Below are positions 1 through 9,422 of a stretch of 64,000 bases of DNA, one piece after another; position 1 is the stretch's first letter, and each line of letters begins with the position of its first letter. Position numbers and translations under genes: made by a program. The notes below the pieces were generated by a model. The model searched no databases. It was not told the DNA's origin and saw nothing but the letters and a program-made list of their open reading frames with translations. Origin of the DNA: CBDUBH01 sp965365345 (GTDB lineage: Bacteria > Bacteroidota > Ignavibacteria > Ignavibacteriales > SURF-24); assembly GCA_965365345.1 (NCBI GenBank), contig CBDUBH010000004.1, positions 5,646-69,645 of the forward strand, in the 5' to 3' direction.

Positions 1-83
1 CTTTTTTTTGTACAAAATATTTATCATGAAATTTGAATTTTATTATTGTTAATTTTAGCCCAACAAAAAAGAAAATTTAATTT

Positions 84-1592
84 ATGAGCAAAATTGTTCT
101 GGCAACTTTAAACGCACGATATTCGCATACATCAATAGGATTGCGGTATTTATTAGCAAATTTAAATGAACTTAAAAAAGATGCTTACCTAAAAGAATTT
201 GTGATAAATGAAAATCTTTATGAGATCGCTGAAAAAATATTAAGCGAAAAGCCCGTAATTATTGGCTTGGGCGTTTATATTTGGAATGCATCTGATATCG
301 AAAAATTAATTTCTATAATCAAAAAAATATCTCCTGAAATTAAAATAATTTTAGGCGGACCCGAAGCAAGTCATCTTCCTTTCAGAGTTGATCTTTCAAA
401 AGCTGATTATATTATTCAAGGTGAAGGCGAATTTGAATTTTACAAATTGTGCAGTTCAATTTTAAATAATGATTTTCCAAAAGAAAAAATTATTAAAGCA
501 GAACATGCGGATCTGCAAAATATAAAATTACCTTACGCATTTTATTCTACGCACGATATTCAAAACAGAGTTATTTATGTTGAAGCTTCGCGTGGCTGTC
601 CGTTTAACTGCGAATTTTGTCTTTCTTCAATTGATAAAACTGTAAGATATTTTGATGTTGAAATTATTCTAGCTGAATTTGAAAATCTTTGGCTGCGCGG
701 TACAAGAAAATTTAAATTCATTGACAGGACTTTCAATCTAAATGTAAAAATTGCAGAAAAGATCCTGGATTTTTTCTTGAGCAAAATTCCGGAGTGCATG
801 CTTCACTTTGAAGTAATTCCCGAAAATTTTCCGGCTGTAATAAAAGAAAAGCTGAAATTGTTTCCGCCCGCATCAATACAGCTCGAAATCGGAATTCAAA
901 CTTTAAATTCGCAAATTGCAAAAAACATAAATCGTAATTTAAATTTCGAAAAGATAAAAGAAAATCTGGATTTTCTAGAGCATCAAACAAATGCGCATTT
1001 GCATGTTGATCTGATAGTCGGATTGCCCGGCGAATCGCTCGAAAGTTTTGCAGAAAATTTAAACTCGCTTGCAAAATTAACTTCTTCCGAAATTCAAATC
1101 GGAATTTTGAAAAAACTTTCCGGAACAACAATTTCGCGCCATGATGAAATTTACGGAGCAGTATATTCTGATCTTCCACCGTACGAAATTTTGAAAAATA
1201 ATTTAATTGAATTTTCGCAAATGCAAAGAATGAAACGCTTTGCACGATATTGGGATTTAACTTACAACAGCGGAGATTTTGCGGAAACGGTAAAAATTAT
1301 TTTTGGTGAAAATGTTTATGAAAATTTTTCCGGATTTTGCGATTGGATTTACGATCAAACTGAATCAACTCACAATTTTTCGCTGAACAGATTAAGCGAA
1401 TTGATCTTTAAATATCTTACTGAGATAAAAGGAAAAAATAAAACCGTAATTTCAAATTTGATGATAAAAGATATTCTGAAAATCAGTGGAAGAAAAATTC
1501 CCGTTTTCCTAAAAGAATTTGCTTCAGAAATTCCGGAAGTTGAAAGAAAAACCGCTGAAAAACAAAATAAAAGGCAAATTAAGCGAATATGA
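84..1592 (+). CDS. B12-binding-domain radical SAM protein (DUF4080-like)
   Basis: This 502-residue cytoplasmic protein has the layout of the B12-binding radical SAM family. An N-terminal cobalamin-binding-like alpha/beta domain (about residues 1-135, with the GGPEAS segment) is followed by a radical SAM core. The 4Fe-4S cluster motif CX3CX2C is visible as Cys172, Cys176 and Cys179 in SRGCPFNCEFC. Later segments (EIGIQTLN, HVDLIVGLPGE) match conserved strands of the core. The C-terminal part looks like the DUF4080 extension usual in homologues. Such proteins use S-adenosylmethionine to start radical chemistry; the substrate of this branch is unknown. It stands alone, with a weak A-rich region in place of a clear ribosome-binding site. 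The family call is firm, the function is not. Confidence 0.85.
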   Translation: MSKIVLATLNARYSHTSIGLRYLLANLNELKKDAYLKEFVINENLYEIAEKILSEKPVIIGLGVYIWNASDIEKLISIIKKISPEIKIILGGPEASHLPFRVDLSKADYIIQGEGEFEFYKLCSSILNNDFPKEKIIKAEHADLQNIKLPYAFYSTHDIQNRVIYVEASRGCPFNCEFCLSSIDKTVRYFDVEIILAEFENLWLRGTRKFKFIDRTFNLNVKIAEKILDFFLSKIPECMLHFEVIPENFPAVIKEKLKLFPPASIQLEIGIQTLNSQIAKNINRNLNFEKIKENLDFLEHQTNAHLHVDLIVGLPGESLESFAENLNSLAKLTSSEIQIGILKKLSGTTISRHDEIYGAVYSDLPPYEILKNNLIEFSQMQRMKRFARYWDLTYNSGDFAETVKIIFGENVYENFSGFCDWIYDQTESTHNFSLNRLSELIFKYLTEIKGKNKTVISNLMIKDILKISGRKIPVFLKEFASEIPEVERKTAEKQNKRQIKRI

Positions 1593-1795
1593 AATTTTCA
1601 GTTTGCAAAAAGAATTTAATAAATAATTAATAGATAAGTAATCTGATTTAATAAAATTTCAAAAAATCATTTCAAAAGTCATTCAAATTTTTAAAAGAAC
1701 ATTCGATTATAATTTTGAAATCCTAATGGTAATTTTACCGGAAAGGAATTTTTAAATCATTTTAAATTATGTTAATAAAATTGAAAGGGATCAAA

Positions 1796-2854
1796 ATGAA
1801 AACCGGCGCTTACTTAAAATCGGCTTTTTTAATGTTGATCGCATTTTTTACTTTCTCGCAAGTAAATGCACAAGAACTTAATGAAACAATGAAAAATCTT
1901 TCGCAGGAAGCTGCAGCCGCATATATTTCACCGATGACAAACGGATTCGGCGCAAATTTAAATACCGGCTGGGTTACAAGATCACCCGAAGCTGAAATTT
2001 TCGGGATTGATATTCAACTCGGACTTGTTGCAATGGGTGCATTTATGAATGATGAAAACAGAACTTTTGCTACAAGCGGAACTTTCAGATTTAGCAAAGA
2101 TCAGGCAAGGGAATTAGTTGGCGGAAATGCTCCTGATAATGTGATAACTCAAATTTCTCAGGAAGATTTTACTGTTAGTTTTCAAGGTCCAACCGTTGTT
2201 GGAAGCAAACTTGACAGTCTTCAAATTATAATCGGAAGCGACAGAAACATTCAAGGTTACGAATTAAAAGGTAGAAAAGTTACTTTGCCGGTAACCGGAA
2301 TCTTAGATAATCTTTCAATGCTTCCGCTAGCCGCGCCGCAATTAACCTTGGGAACAGTTTACGGAACTCAACTTTCTTTCCGTTATTTACCGACAGTTCA
2401 AATAGATGAAGAAGTTGGCGATTTGAATTATTTCGGATTTGGAATTCAGCACAATCCAGGAATGTGGATTCCTGTTCCGCTTCCGCTAAATGTTTCAGTA
2501 GGATTTTTTACACAAAATTTACAGATCGGCGATCTTTTTGAAAGTTCAGCAAGTGAATTTGGAGTTTACGCAAGCAAAACTTTCGGTCCGGGAATGTTGA
2601 ACATAACTCCTTATGCAGGACTTTCATATCAATCATCTTCAATGAGCGCAAAATATGATTACACATATAATTACACAACTCCAAGCGGGTCAGTTGAAGA
2701 AAGAACAGAAAGAATTTCTTTTGATGCCGATGGCGGAAATACTGCAAAATTAACGCTTGGTGCAGCTTTGAAATTAGGATTTATAAATCTTAATGTTGAT
2801 TACAATGTTGCAAAATACAGCACTTTGGGAATCGGCGCAGGATTTATTTTCTAA
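1796..2854 (+). CDS. Outer membrane beta-barrel protein, DUF6588-like
   Basis: A 352-residue secreted protein. The hydrophobic signal peptide ends near FSQVNAQ. The body has alternating aromatic/glycine strands and ends in an aromatic-terminated strand (GIGAGFIF), as expected for an outer-membrane barrel. I chose the ATG at 1796 over an in-frame ATG at 1769: AAAGGGA lies 5 bases before it, and the shorter form gives a clean signal peptide. The segment before the barrel resembles the DUF6588 family of Bacteroidota-type bacteria, which has no known function. A rho-independent terminator follows at once. It could be a porin or a structural barrel; the sequence does not tell which. Confidence 0.7.
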   Translation: MKTGAYLKSAFLMLIAFFTFSQVNAQELNETMKNLSQEAAAAYISPMTNGFGANLNTGWVTRSPEAEIFGIDIQLGLVAMGAFMNDENRTFATSGTFRFSKDQARELVGGNAPDNVITQISQEDFTVSFQGPTVVGSKLDSLQIIIGSDRNIQGYELKGRKVTLPVTGILDNLSMLPLAAPQLTLGTVYGTQLSFRYLPTVQIDEEVGDLNYFGFGIQHNPGMWIPVPLPLNVSVGFFTQNLQIGDLFESSASEFGVYASKTFGPGMLNITPYAGLSYQSSSMSAKYDYTYNYTTPSGSVEERTERISFDADGGNTAKLTLGAALKLGFINLNVDYNVAKYSTLGIGAGFIF

Positions 2855-2870
2855 AATAAATTTACAAAAA

Positions 2871-2904
2871 CAAAAAGCCTGATCTGAAAAGACCGGGCTT
2901 TTTG
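2871..2904. terminator. Rho-independent terminator, probably bidirectional
   Basis: CAAAAAGCC pairs with GGCTTTTTG (9 bp) and is flanked by A-rich sequence on the left and TTTTT on the right. It lies between two convergent genes (barrel protein ending at 2854 on +, and the barrel protein ending at 2930 on -), so it can serve both strands. Confidence 0.8.
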
Positions 2905-2929
2905 TTTTTAAATATTTTTAAATTCAAAA

Positions 2930-4126
2930 CTAGAAAACAAAAGATAATCCGAATTTCCCTATTGTGTTTTGATAAGCTTTTCCGCTTAGTAAAAAATTTC
3001 CATTGGCAACAGAAAGATCAAATTTGATGAACTTAAATTTATAAGACGCTCCGGCGGTTAAATAAGCTCCGCTTAATTCATCGTTGAAATCTAAAATATC
3101 TTCTTTAAATTTTCTGCCGGTTGTAAAAAATCCGAAAGAAAAATAAGCATCATTGTTTAATTTATAAATTCCGCTTGCAAAAGTTTCAACTTGATCTTTT
3201 GCATTTTCCCAAATGCTCCAATTAACAAAATTCAATCCGCCAATCAATTGAAATCTTTCCCACATATTTAGATTAAAATCAAAACTTGCTTTAGCCGGAA
3301 CTTTACTTTCAAAAGCAAATTCATTTTGTAAACCAATTATTAAATCATTTCCTGAGTTATCTGATAAAGGATCAATTGTACCGCCGCCATTATCTATTTG
3401 TTTATATTTTATCAATGAGCTAAAATCAATCGGCGATGAATAAGATAAACCAAATTGCAAATATTTATTTCCGCTTAAATTATACTGGTAAACCGCGCCG
3501 ATATTGAAATTATTTTGATTATCATTTACTTCGCCTTCTGAGGTAATAATTTTTTCAAAATAATTTATGCTATTGTAATTAAACCTTGCTCCAATACTTA
3601 ATTTGTCGCTTGTAAAAATATCATTGAGACTAAAAGAACCTAAAGCCGAATATGTATAAATTCTCGTTTTCATTTCAAGTTCATAAAATTCGCCTGTTCC
3701 ATCAGGATTTTCAAAAGTTTTTTTTTCAATTTTTCCGAAATCTATTTCCCAATTGTATAACTGTCCTGAACTTAATCCGAGTGTAAATCCGTAAATAGGA
3801 ATTACAGCGCCGGCTGATTTAGGAACAAAATTATTAGTTCTTTCTCCGCCGATTTCTGCAAACCAAGCTTCTTTAACTTTTGTTTCAAATTGATAAGAGG
3901 CGCTTACTGCAACATTTTCAAAATTTGAAAGTGCAGCGGGATTGATAAAAGAAATATTTTCAGGCGAGTTTAAAATATTTGATGTGCCCTGTGAATTTAA
4001 AGAATTGATTGAATATCCCTGCGGCATAAAACCTGTGCTGACTGCAACCGGTGCAGGCAAACGATCTTGCGCAAATGAAAATTGAGTGAAAAGAAAAACT
4101 AAAAAGAAAGGAATTATCTTTTTCAT
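2930..4126 (-). CDS. Outer membrane protein, FadL/OmpP1-like barrel
   Basis: A 398-residue protein with a signal peptide ending FSFAQ. Near the start of the mature protein come the features of FadL/PorV-type barrels: an NSPENISFINPAALS segment, then repeated amphipathic strands, ending in GLSFVF with a C-terminal phenylalanine. FadL-like barrels carry hydrophobic compounds across the outer membrane, while PorV-like ones serve in type IX secretion. The similarity seen here is too general to choose. The gene converges on the preceding barrel gene and shares its terminator. It lies downstream of the LytTR regulator gene on the same strand, separated by about 160 bases, so co-transcription is possible but unproven. 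Confidence 0.65.
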   Translation of the reverse strand: MKKIIPFFLVFLFTQFSFAQDRLPAPVAVSTGFMPQGYSINSLNSQGTSNILNSPENISFINPAALSNFENVAVSASYQFETKVKEAWFAEIGGERTNNFVPKSAGAVIPIYGFTLGLSSGQLYNWEIDFGKIEKKTFENPDGTGEFYELEMKTRIYTYSALGSFSLNDIFTSDKLSIGARFNYNSINYFEKIITSEGEVNDNQNNFNIGAVYQYNLSGNKYLQFGLSYSSPIDFSSLIKYKQIDNGGGTIDPLSDNSGNDLIIGLQNEFAFESKVPAKASFDFNLNMWERFQLIGGLNFVNWSIWENAKDQVETFASGIYKLNNDAYFSFGFFTTGRKFKEDILDFNDELSGAYLTAGASYKFKFIKFDLSVANGNFLLSGKAYQNTIGKFGLSFVF

Positions 4127-4287
4127 TTTAAGATCCCCGTGAAAGTGAAAATTTGATATTCAATAATCATCAAAAAATATAAATTAATCAAATTTGATTT
4201 TTATTTTTCCGGATGAAACATTAATTGATAATAAAGATTTACAAAAGCTTCTAAATTCTTACTTTCTAAAATTCTCAAATTCTAATT

Positions 4288-5055
4288 TCATTTATCCAGC
4301 CATTTTTTGAAATCGCTTGTGCGCTCAACACTCACGATCGCCTCAATTAAAGCGGGCGCGGAAGGTTTAAGATCAATTTTAATTCGCGAGCGTGAATAAG
4401 GGATCATATTTTTGATCGCATTAATATTGATCAACAATTTTCTGTTAATTCTGAAAAATAATTTTGGCGAAACAATTTCTTCAAGATTATCTAATGAATA
4501 ATCAATAGGGAAATGTTCGTTTTCAAAAGTTGTAAGAAAAACATTTTTTTCCAATGCGTAAAAGAATGCAATATTTTCAGTTTCAACTTTTTTTAGTTTT
4601 TGTCCGAACTGAATTAAAAATCTACTTTTATAATTTTCTTTATTTTCATTTTGATCTTTGAAATATTCAAAAAGATTTTCAATTTGCTTTAAGTATGAAG
4701 TTCTGATTTGTTCAAATTTTTGCAGCGCATCTTTTAGATCTGATTTGCGAATTGGTTTAAGAAGATAATCAACGCTGTTTAGTTTGAACGCCTGAATTGC
4801 GTATTGATCGTAAGCAGTTGTAAAAATTATCGGCGAAGAAATTTTAACATCTTCAAATATGGAAAAACTTATTCCATCAGAAAGTTGAATATCTAAAAAT
4901 ATTAAATCAAAATTTGAATTTTCATTTAGCCATTTTTTAGATTCGGAAACTGAAGTTAATCTTTTTACAACTTCAATTGAATTATCTAATTCCTTAATCG
5001 ATTTTTCTAGTCTGTCAGCTGCTAAAATTTCATCTTCAATAATTACGACTTTCAT
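4288..5055 (-). CDS. LytTR-family response regulator
   Basis: A 255-residue regulator. Residues 1-120 form a receiver with the acidic pair Glu7/Asp8, phosphoacceptor Asp55 (IFLDIQLSDG), the TTAYDQY switch segment and LLKPIRK lysine. Residues about 150-250 form a LytTR DNA-binding domain (ENIAFFYALEKNVFL, FFRINRKLLININAI). Proteins of this type bind direct repeats in promoters when phosphorylated. The gene starts one base after the stop codon of the upstream LytS-type kinase, so the two are co-transcribed and very probably form one signalling pair. Targets are unknown. Confidence 0.92.
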   Translation of the reverse strand: MKVVIIEDEILAADRLEKSIKELDNSIEVVKRLTSVSESKKWLNENSNFDLIFLDIQLSDGISFSIFEDVKISSPIIFTTAYDQYAIQAFKLNSVDYLLKPIRKSDLKDALQKFEQIRTSYLKQIENLFEYFKDQNENKENYKSRFLIQFGQKLKKVETENIAFFYALEKNVFLTTFENEHFPIDYSLDNLEEIVSPKLFFRINRKLLININAIKNMIPYSRSRIKIDLKPSAPALIEAIVSVERTSDFKKWLDK

Positions 5056-5056
5056 T

Positions 5057-6097
5057 TTATTGTGCCTTAATTAAAGGGAGCTTTGCCAAATATTCACTTT
5101 CGGAAATATTAAATTCAGGTGAATTATCGGAAATCAAACTGTATCTTTTAATTAAATTTTTTATTCCTATTCCCGTCGATTTTACGCTGCTGTGCTTTTG
5201 ATTCAGGTTATTTGAAATATATAATTTATCATCGTTATTGTAAATTTTAATTTTTAAAGGATGTTCGCTCGAAACAATATTATGCTTAATTGCATTTTCC
5301 AAAAGCGTTTGAATTGAAAGCGGCGGAACAAGACATTCCAATTTTTCAGCGTCAATATTTATCTGATAAATTATCATATCCTGAAATCTGATCTCCTGTA
5401 AAAAAAGATAAGATTTGGCAAATGAGATTTCTTCTTTTAAAGTTACGGCGGGCTTATCAATCACTTCTAAAATGTATCTGTAAAGCGATGAAAATTCTTC
5501 TATAAAATTTTGAGCTTTATTTTGATCCGATGAAATAAGGGCAGAAAGTACATTTAAACTATTAAAAAGAAAATGCGGATTAAGTTGATTCTTCAAAATT
5601 TCAAATCTTATTTCCGAATTTTCTTTTTCCAGCTTTTCCGCTTTGAACTTTGCTTCAAGATGTTTTTTGTATAATAGAATACTTTCTACAATTGAAACCA
5701 GAAAAATGTTTATGACAGTGCAGATCAAAATATTTGTGATTATAACTTCGTTGAGCGGCTCGCGGTATGGAAAAATAAAATTTGCAAAAAGTGTAATTCC
5801 AAGTCCGAAAATTGCGCCGACAACAACAGTTAGGAAAAATTCAGTTGCCAATCTTAACGGAATATTCTTTTCCCAAGTTACTTTATTATCGAGTAGATTT
5901 ATGAATATAAGATCGAAGTATAAAAGTCCTAATCCGAAAATTGTGCTGAATACAATTCCCGTGATCCATCTGGTTAAAAAATTTGACAGATCAGGTACTT
6001 GAATATAGCCGGTATATTGATTGTAAGTAATAAGCAAAAGCTGAATCAATACGGCAAAAACAAAAACCGAAAGCAGAATTTTTTTATTTATTTTCAT
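5057..6097 (-). CDS. LytS-type membrane sensor histidine kinase
   Basis: A 346-residue kinase with four predicted membrane segments in the N-terminal half (about residues 7-25, 44-68, 82-109 and 117-143), a short coiled coil and then a His_kinase domain of the LytS class. The phosphorylated histidine is His175 in NPHFLFNSLN. An ATP-binding domain follows (ENAIKHNI, TGIGIKNLIKRY). No large periplasmic sensor is visible, so it may sense within the membrane. It is directly followed by its LytTR regulator. Confidence 0.9.
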   Translation of the reverse strand: MKINKKILLSVFVFAVLIQLLLITYNQYTGYIQVPDLSNFLTRWITGIVFSTIFGLGLLYFDLIFINLLDNKVTWEKNIPLRLATEFFLTVVVGAIFGLGITLFANFIFPYREPLNEVIITNILICTVINIFLVSIVESILLYKKHLEAKFKAEKLEKENSEIRFEILKNQLNPHFLFNSLNVLSALISSDQNKAQNFIEEFSSLYRYILEVIDKPAVTLKEEISFAKSYLFLQEIRFQDMIIYQINIDAEKLECLVPPLSIQTLLENAIKHNIVSSEHPLKIKIYNNDDKLYISNNLNQKHSSVKSTGIGIKNLIKRYSLISDNSPEFNISESEYLAKLPLIKAQ

Positions 6098-6166
6098 AAC
6101 GTAATTTTTGTTTAGTGAAATTTTGAAATTATTTTGATCATTAGCAACTTTGGGGATTAATAAAAA

Positions 6167-6206
6167 TTACACTGTCAATTCAGGTTTACCCGGATTGACA
6201 GTGTAA
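6167..6206 (-). terminator. Rho-independent terminator (minus strand)
   Basis: A perfect 13-bp inverted repeat (TTACACTGTCAAT and its complement, 14-base loop). Read on the minus strand it is followed by TTTTTATTAA, just beyond the stop codon of the barrel gene at 6239-6859. Confidence 0.75.
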
Positions 6207-6238
6207 AAAATTATAGTTTCACTTTTCGAAATTATGTT

Positions 6239-6859
6239 TTAAAATATTCCGTATTTTATTGAAATTCCTGCGCTCAAATTTCTGAAAACATCTTCATCTT
6301 GTCCTTTTAATTTTAGCGGAGAAGTAAATCTGTAACTTGAAACTGCTCCTAACCAAAAGTGTTTCGAGATTTTAGTCTGAAGTTCAATTCCCGGTTCAAA
6401 AAATCCGAAGTTTTCACGATCAATAATTTCTTCGTACCATTCAACATTTTCTCTATAATCTTTGTCGTACTGATAATAAGCTGTTCCTGTGCCGCTATTA
6501 ATTGAAAGTGAAAGTTTGAACCTTTCACTGAGAACAAAATGACGTTCTAAAAGCAAACCTGCAAAAGATCCATAAATATGATAAGTTCCGTTTTCAACAA
6601 GCTGATCCAAACTTTTATCATAATATAATCCTGTTAATGAAAATCCCACTGAATATTTGTGATTGATAACAAAAGCTGCTTTCAGATCAAGAAATCCTGA
6701 ATTATCATCAAACACTTGAGAATATTTTAAATTTGTTCCAATGTAACCGCCGAAATTGTAATCGCCAAGTTTAAAAAGATTTTTTTCTGTTTGATTTTCT
6801 TGGGCAAAAATATTTGCCGATAAAATTAAAACTGCGAGTAAATAAATCAAGTTTTTCAT
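6239..6859 (-). CDS. Small outer membrane beta-barrel protein, unknown function
   Basis: A 206-residue protein with a signal peptide ending near ANIFAQE. The rest is rich in alternating strands (FNFGGYIG-like, KYSVGFSLTGLYY, FRLSLSINSGTGTAY-like) and ends in ISIKYGIF, with a C-terminal phenylalanine as in outer-membrane barrels. At about 185 mature residues it would be an eight-stranded barrel. I do not recognise a specific family. It sits upstream of the LytS/LytTR operon, reads in the same direction, and is separated from it by its own terminator. Confidence 0.6.
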   Translation of the reverse strand: MKNLIYLLAVLILSANIFAQENQTEKNLFKLGDYNFGGYIGTNLKYSQVFDDNSGFLDLKAAFVINHKYSVGFSLTGLYYDKSLDQLVENGTYHIYGSFAGLLLERHFVLSERFKLSLSINSGTGTAYYQYDKDYRENVEWYEEIIDRENFGFFEPGIELQTKISKHFWLGAVSSYRFTSPLKLKGQDEDVFRNLSAGISIKYGIF

Positions 6860-7235
6860 TTTGGTATTCCTTTTATTTTTTGATGAAAGTTACTTTTAAT
6901 TTCTACCCGTAATCTAAACAGCAGAGCATTTCATAAAAAATAAAAGGTGATGAACAGGTTTATTATGCGGATGAACGCGCAAAATTTGATGTTGAATTTA
7001 CATTGAAAAAATTTAAAAATATTAAACTGAATTTTATTGGAAAAAACTTCCCCGGAAAAAGTTAGATTTTAAAAAAATTACATTCAAATAACTCTGAAAT
7101 TATTAAATATTTTTTCCAATTCAGAGAAAATCAAAAATAATTTTTATATCTTAATAATATTCTTTTAAGCGATATTTTATCGCCAATTTATAAGTGATTA
7201 ATTCCCGAAATTTCTGAAAATAAAAAGAGGTAAAA
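6860..7235. other. Intergenic region between divergent genes
   Basis: 376 bases, very AT-rich, between a minus-strand barrel gene and a plus-strand receiver gene, so it must hold both promoters. No confident promoter, repeat or RNA was seen. A short open stretch at about 6950-7064 has no start codon in its best frame and is not called. Confidence 0.4.
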
Positions 7236-7631
7236 ATGAAAATCGAGCCAATTTCAATTTTATTGGTGGAAGACAATAATGACGAAGCAAATAGAATAAA
7301 AGAACTTATTAAAAGCGTTAGATTAATAAATGAAATAAATACGCTTGATCTTTCAGAAGCAATTAATTATAAAGGAAATATTGCGCCAGATCTTATTTTA
7401 GTTGATCTTCACATTTCTGCAAAAGAAGTAAAATTAATTTTAGATAAAATGAAAGCCAATGAAAATTTTTCATCGGATTCGGTTATAATATTTGCCGATA
7501 ACGATATTGATGAAGAAATAATGAGACTTGACGGAGTTTCAGGACATTATTTACGCAGACCGTTTGATATTCAAAAATTCTTGACCGTTATATTTACAAA
7601 ATTAAATTTCGGGACGGTGCTTGCAAAATAA
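7236..7631 (+). CDS. Single-domain response regulator with altered switch residues
   Basis: A 131-residue stand-alone receiver. Acidic residues Glu12/Asp13 (LLVEDNNDE) and phosphoacceptor Asp57 (LILVDLH) are kept. The usual Thr/Ser of the fourth strand appears as Ala (VIIFADND) and the invariant Lys of the fifth strand as Arg (YLRRPFD). The Rcp1-like start (EDNNDE) is typical of receivers partnered with phytochrome-like or PAS kinases. A GAGG-type ribosome site precedes the ATG. It is followed 72 bases later by a GAF histidine kinase, probably its partner. Phosphorylation may still occur, but the switch mechanism may be changed. Confidence 0.85.
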   Translation: MKIEPISILLVEDNNDEANRIKELIKSVRLINEINTLDLSEAINYKGNIAPDLILVDLHISAKEVKLILDKMKANENFSSDSVIIFADNDIDEEIMRLDGVSGHYLRRPFDIQKFLTVIFTKLNFGTVLAK

Positions 7632-7703
7632 AATTTAAATGGATTCCGGGATCACAAAAAAACAGATCAGCAAAAATCAGCAAAAGGGGAGAAAGGAGTA
7701 AAA

Positions 7704-9086
7704 GTGAAAGCAGAAATTCCTAAAAACGAAACTGAAAGATTGGCAGCCCTGAAAAGTTTGAATATTTTGGGAAGCGCGCCCGAAGAAGTTTTTGATAACA
7801 TAACCTGCCTTGCCGCAAATGTTTGCAATACTCCAATTTCACTAATAACTTTGATCGATTCCGATAAACAATGGTTCAAATCGAAAGTTGGTTTATCATT
7901 TGATGAAATGAGCCGTGATTCTGCATTTTGCGCTCACGCAATTTTAAATCCTGATGAAATTATGATTGTTAGTGACACTCATCAGGATAATAGATTTGTT
8001 GATAATCCAATTGTAACATCAAATCCCGGAATCCGTTTTTATGCAGGAATTCCAATAAGTACAAAAGACGGTTTTCCGCTTGGAACTTTATGCGTACTTG
8101 ATGATAAGCCCCGTGTTTTAACTGAAGATCAAATTGAAGCATTAAAAGCGCTTCATAAAGAAATTGAAATTCAAATTGAATTGCGGCGAAACATTGAAAC
8201 TTTTAAACTTGTTTTAAATGAAGAAAAAAGAACCAAGCAGGATATTTTAAATGCGAGTAAGGAATTAGAAGGTAAGATCAAAAAAAGTGCGGGAAAACTT
8301 TCTGAGATAAGCATCAAACTTCGTGAGGAATTGGAAGAACGGAAAAAGATTGAAAAAGAATTGATCGCCGCAAAAGAAAAAGCGGAGCAATCAGAAAGAT
8401 TAAAATCCGAATTCCTTGCACAAATCACTCATGAGATCCGCTCGCCGCTAAACGTAATTTTTAATCATCTTTCATTAATAAAAATGGAGCTGGAAGAAAA
8501 TATTTCTCCTGATCTTGAAGAAAGATTTGACTCCATTGAAAATGGAAGCAGCAGAATTATCAGAACTGTTGATCTTGTTTTAAATTATTCGGAAGTGCAG
8601 AAGGGATTTTACAAACCTAATTTCAAAGAGCATCATATTATAAAAGATATTTTGAATCCTTTGATAAACGAATACAAAGCACTTGCAGAAAAAAAGAACT
8701 TAAAACTTGATCTTGTAAATGAAGTGCAAAATCCTTTATTAAATGTTGATCAATATTCAGCCACGCAAATTTTTGCAAACCTGATTAGCAATGCAATCAA
8801 ATTTACCAATCACGGAAAAATTACTGTTAAAACTTCCACAAATAAAAAAGGGAATCTTTGCGTTTGTGTTCAAGATACAGGAATTGGCATTGATGAAAAA
8901 TACATGAAAATTTTATTTCTACCTTTTACTCAAGAGGAACAGGGATATACAAGAACTTACGAAGGAAATGGCTTGGGATTGGCGCTGGTAAAAAAATATT
9001 GCGAAATAAATAATGCCGCTATAAAAGTAAAAAGTGAAAAAGAAAAAGGAAGCAGATTTTCTTTGGAATTTAAAAATCATCAATAA
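7704..9086 (+). CDS. GAF-domain sensor histidine kinase
   Basis: A 460-residue soluble kinase. A GAF domain (about residues 20-160, with the DSAFCAHAI and GFPLGTLCVLD segments common in GAF kinases) is joined by a long coiled coil (160-235) to a HisKA domain with His243 in ITHEIRSPLN. A HATPase domain follows (NLISNAIKFTNHG, DTGIGID, GNGLGLALVKKY). The start is GTG at 7704, supported by AGGAG 6-7 bases upstream; no membrane segment is present. It lies directly after a lone receiver and is probably its phosphodonor. The ligand of the GAF domain is unknown. Confidence 0.88.
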   Translation: MKAEIPKNETERLAALKSLNILGSAPEEVFDNITCLAANVCNTPISLITLIDSDKQWFKSKVGLSFDEMSRDSAFCAHAILNPDEIMIVSDTHQDNRFVDNPIVTSNPGIRFYAGIPISTKDGFPLGTLCVLDDKPRVLTEDQIEALKALHKEIEIQIELRRNIETFKLVLNEEKRTKQDILNASKELEGKIKKSAGKLSEISIKLREELEERKKIEKELIAAKEKAEQSERLKSEFLAQITHEIRSPLNVIFNHLSLIKMELEENISPDLEERFDSIENGSSRIIRTVDLVLNYSEVQKGFYKPNFKEHHIIKDILNPLINEYKALAEKKNLKLDLVNEVQNPLLNVDQYSATQIFANLISNAIKFTNHGKITVKTSTNKKGNLCVCVQDTGIGIDEKYMKILFLPFTQEEQGYTRTYEGNGLGLALVKKYCEINNAAIKVKSEKEKGSRFSLEFKNHQ

Positions 9087-9422
9087 ATGATTTAAAAATT
9101 TCAAACGGCCGCGAAATATTTCAGAATTATCTTATAAATATTTTCTATCAAAAATGAAATATCATAAATAATATTTATGAAGCATTTTAATTATTTGAAA
9201 AATATTTTTCTGAAATTTAATGAATAATAATTCAAATTCAGTAATTTTTCCTGACTTATTTATGGCAAATCATAATTTACCACTAATACAAATCTTCAAT
9301 TCAACAATTTAAAACAATAATTTTGTGAAGTATAAAATCTAATTTTGAATTAGTGGATTAAAATATTCATTTTAATTTTCATCAGACAAGTTTATTTTGT
9401 GAAAAATTTTTCCGGAAAATAA
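9087..9422. other. Intergenic region, no feature recognised
   Basis: 336 AT-rich bases between the GAF kinase and the six-PAS kinase. I see no terminator hairpin, repeat or convincing RNA in it. It presumably holds the promoter of the following kinase. Confidence 0.4.

Noticed and set aside
733..1245. Minus-strand frame of 170 codons inside the radical SAM gene
   Set aside because: Shadow of a well-supported gene on the other strand; Phe/Arg/Leu-rich composition is typical of an antisense frame.
6950..7064. Short open stretch before the receiver gene (DEQVYYADERAKF frame)
   Set aside because: No start codon or ribosome site in this frame, only about 38 codons, and no recognised family.
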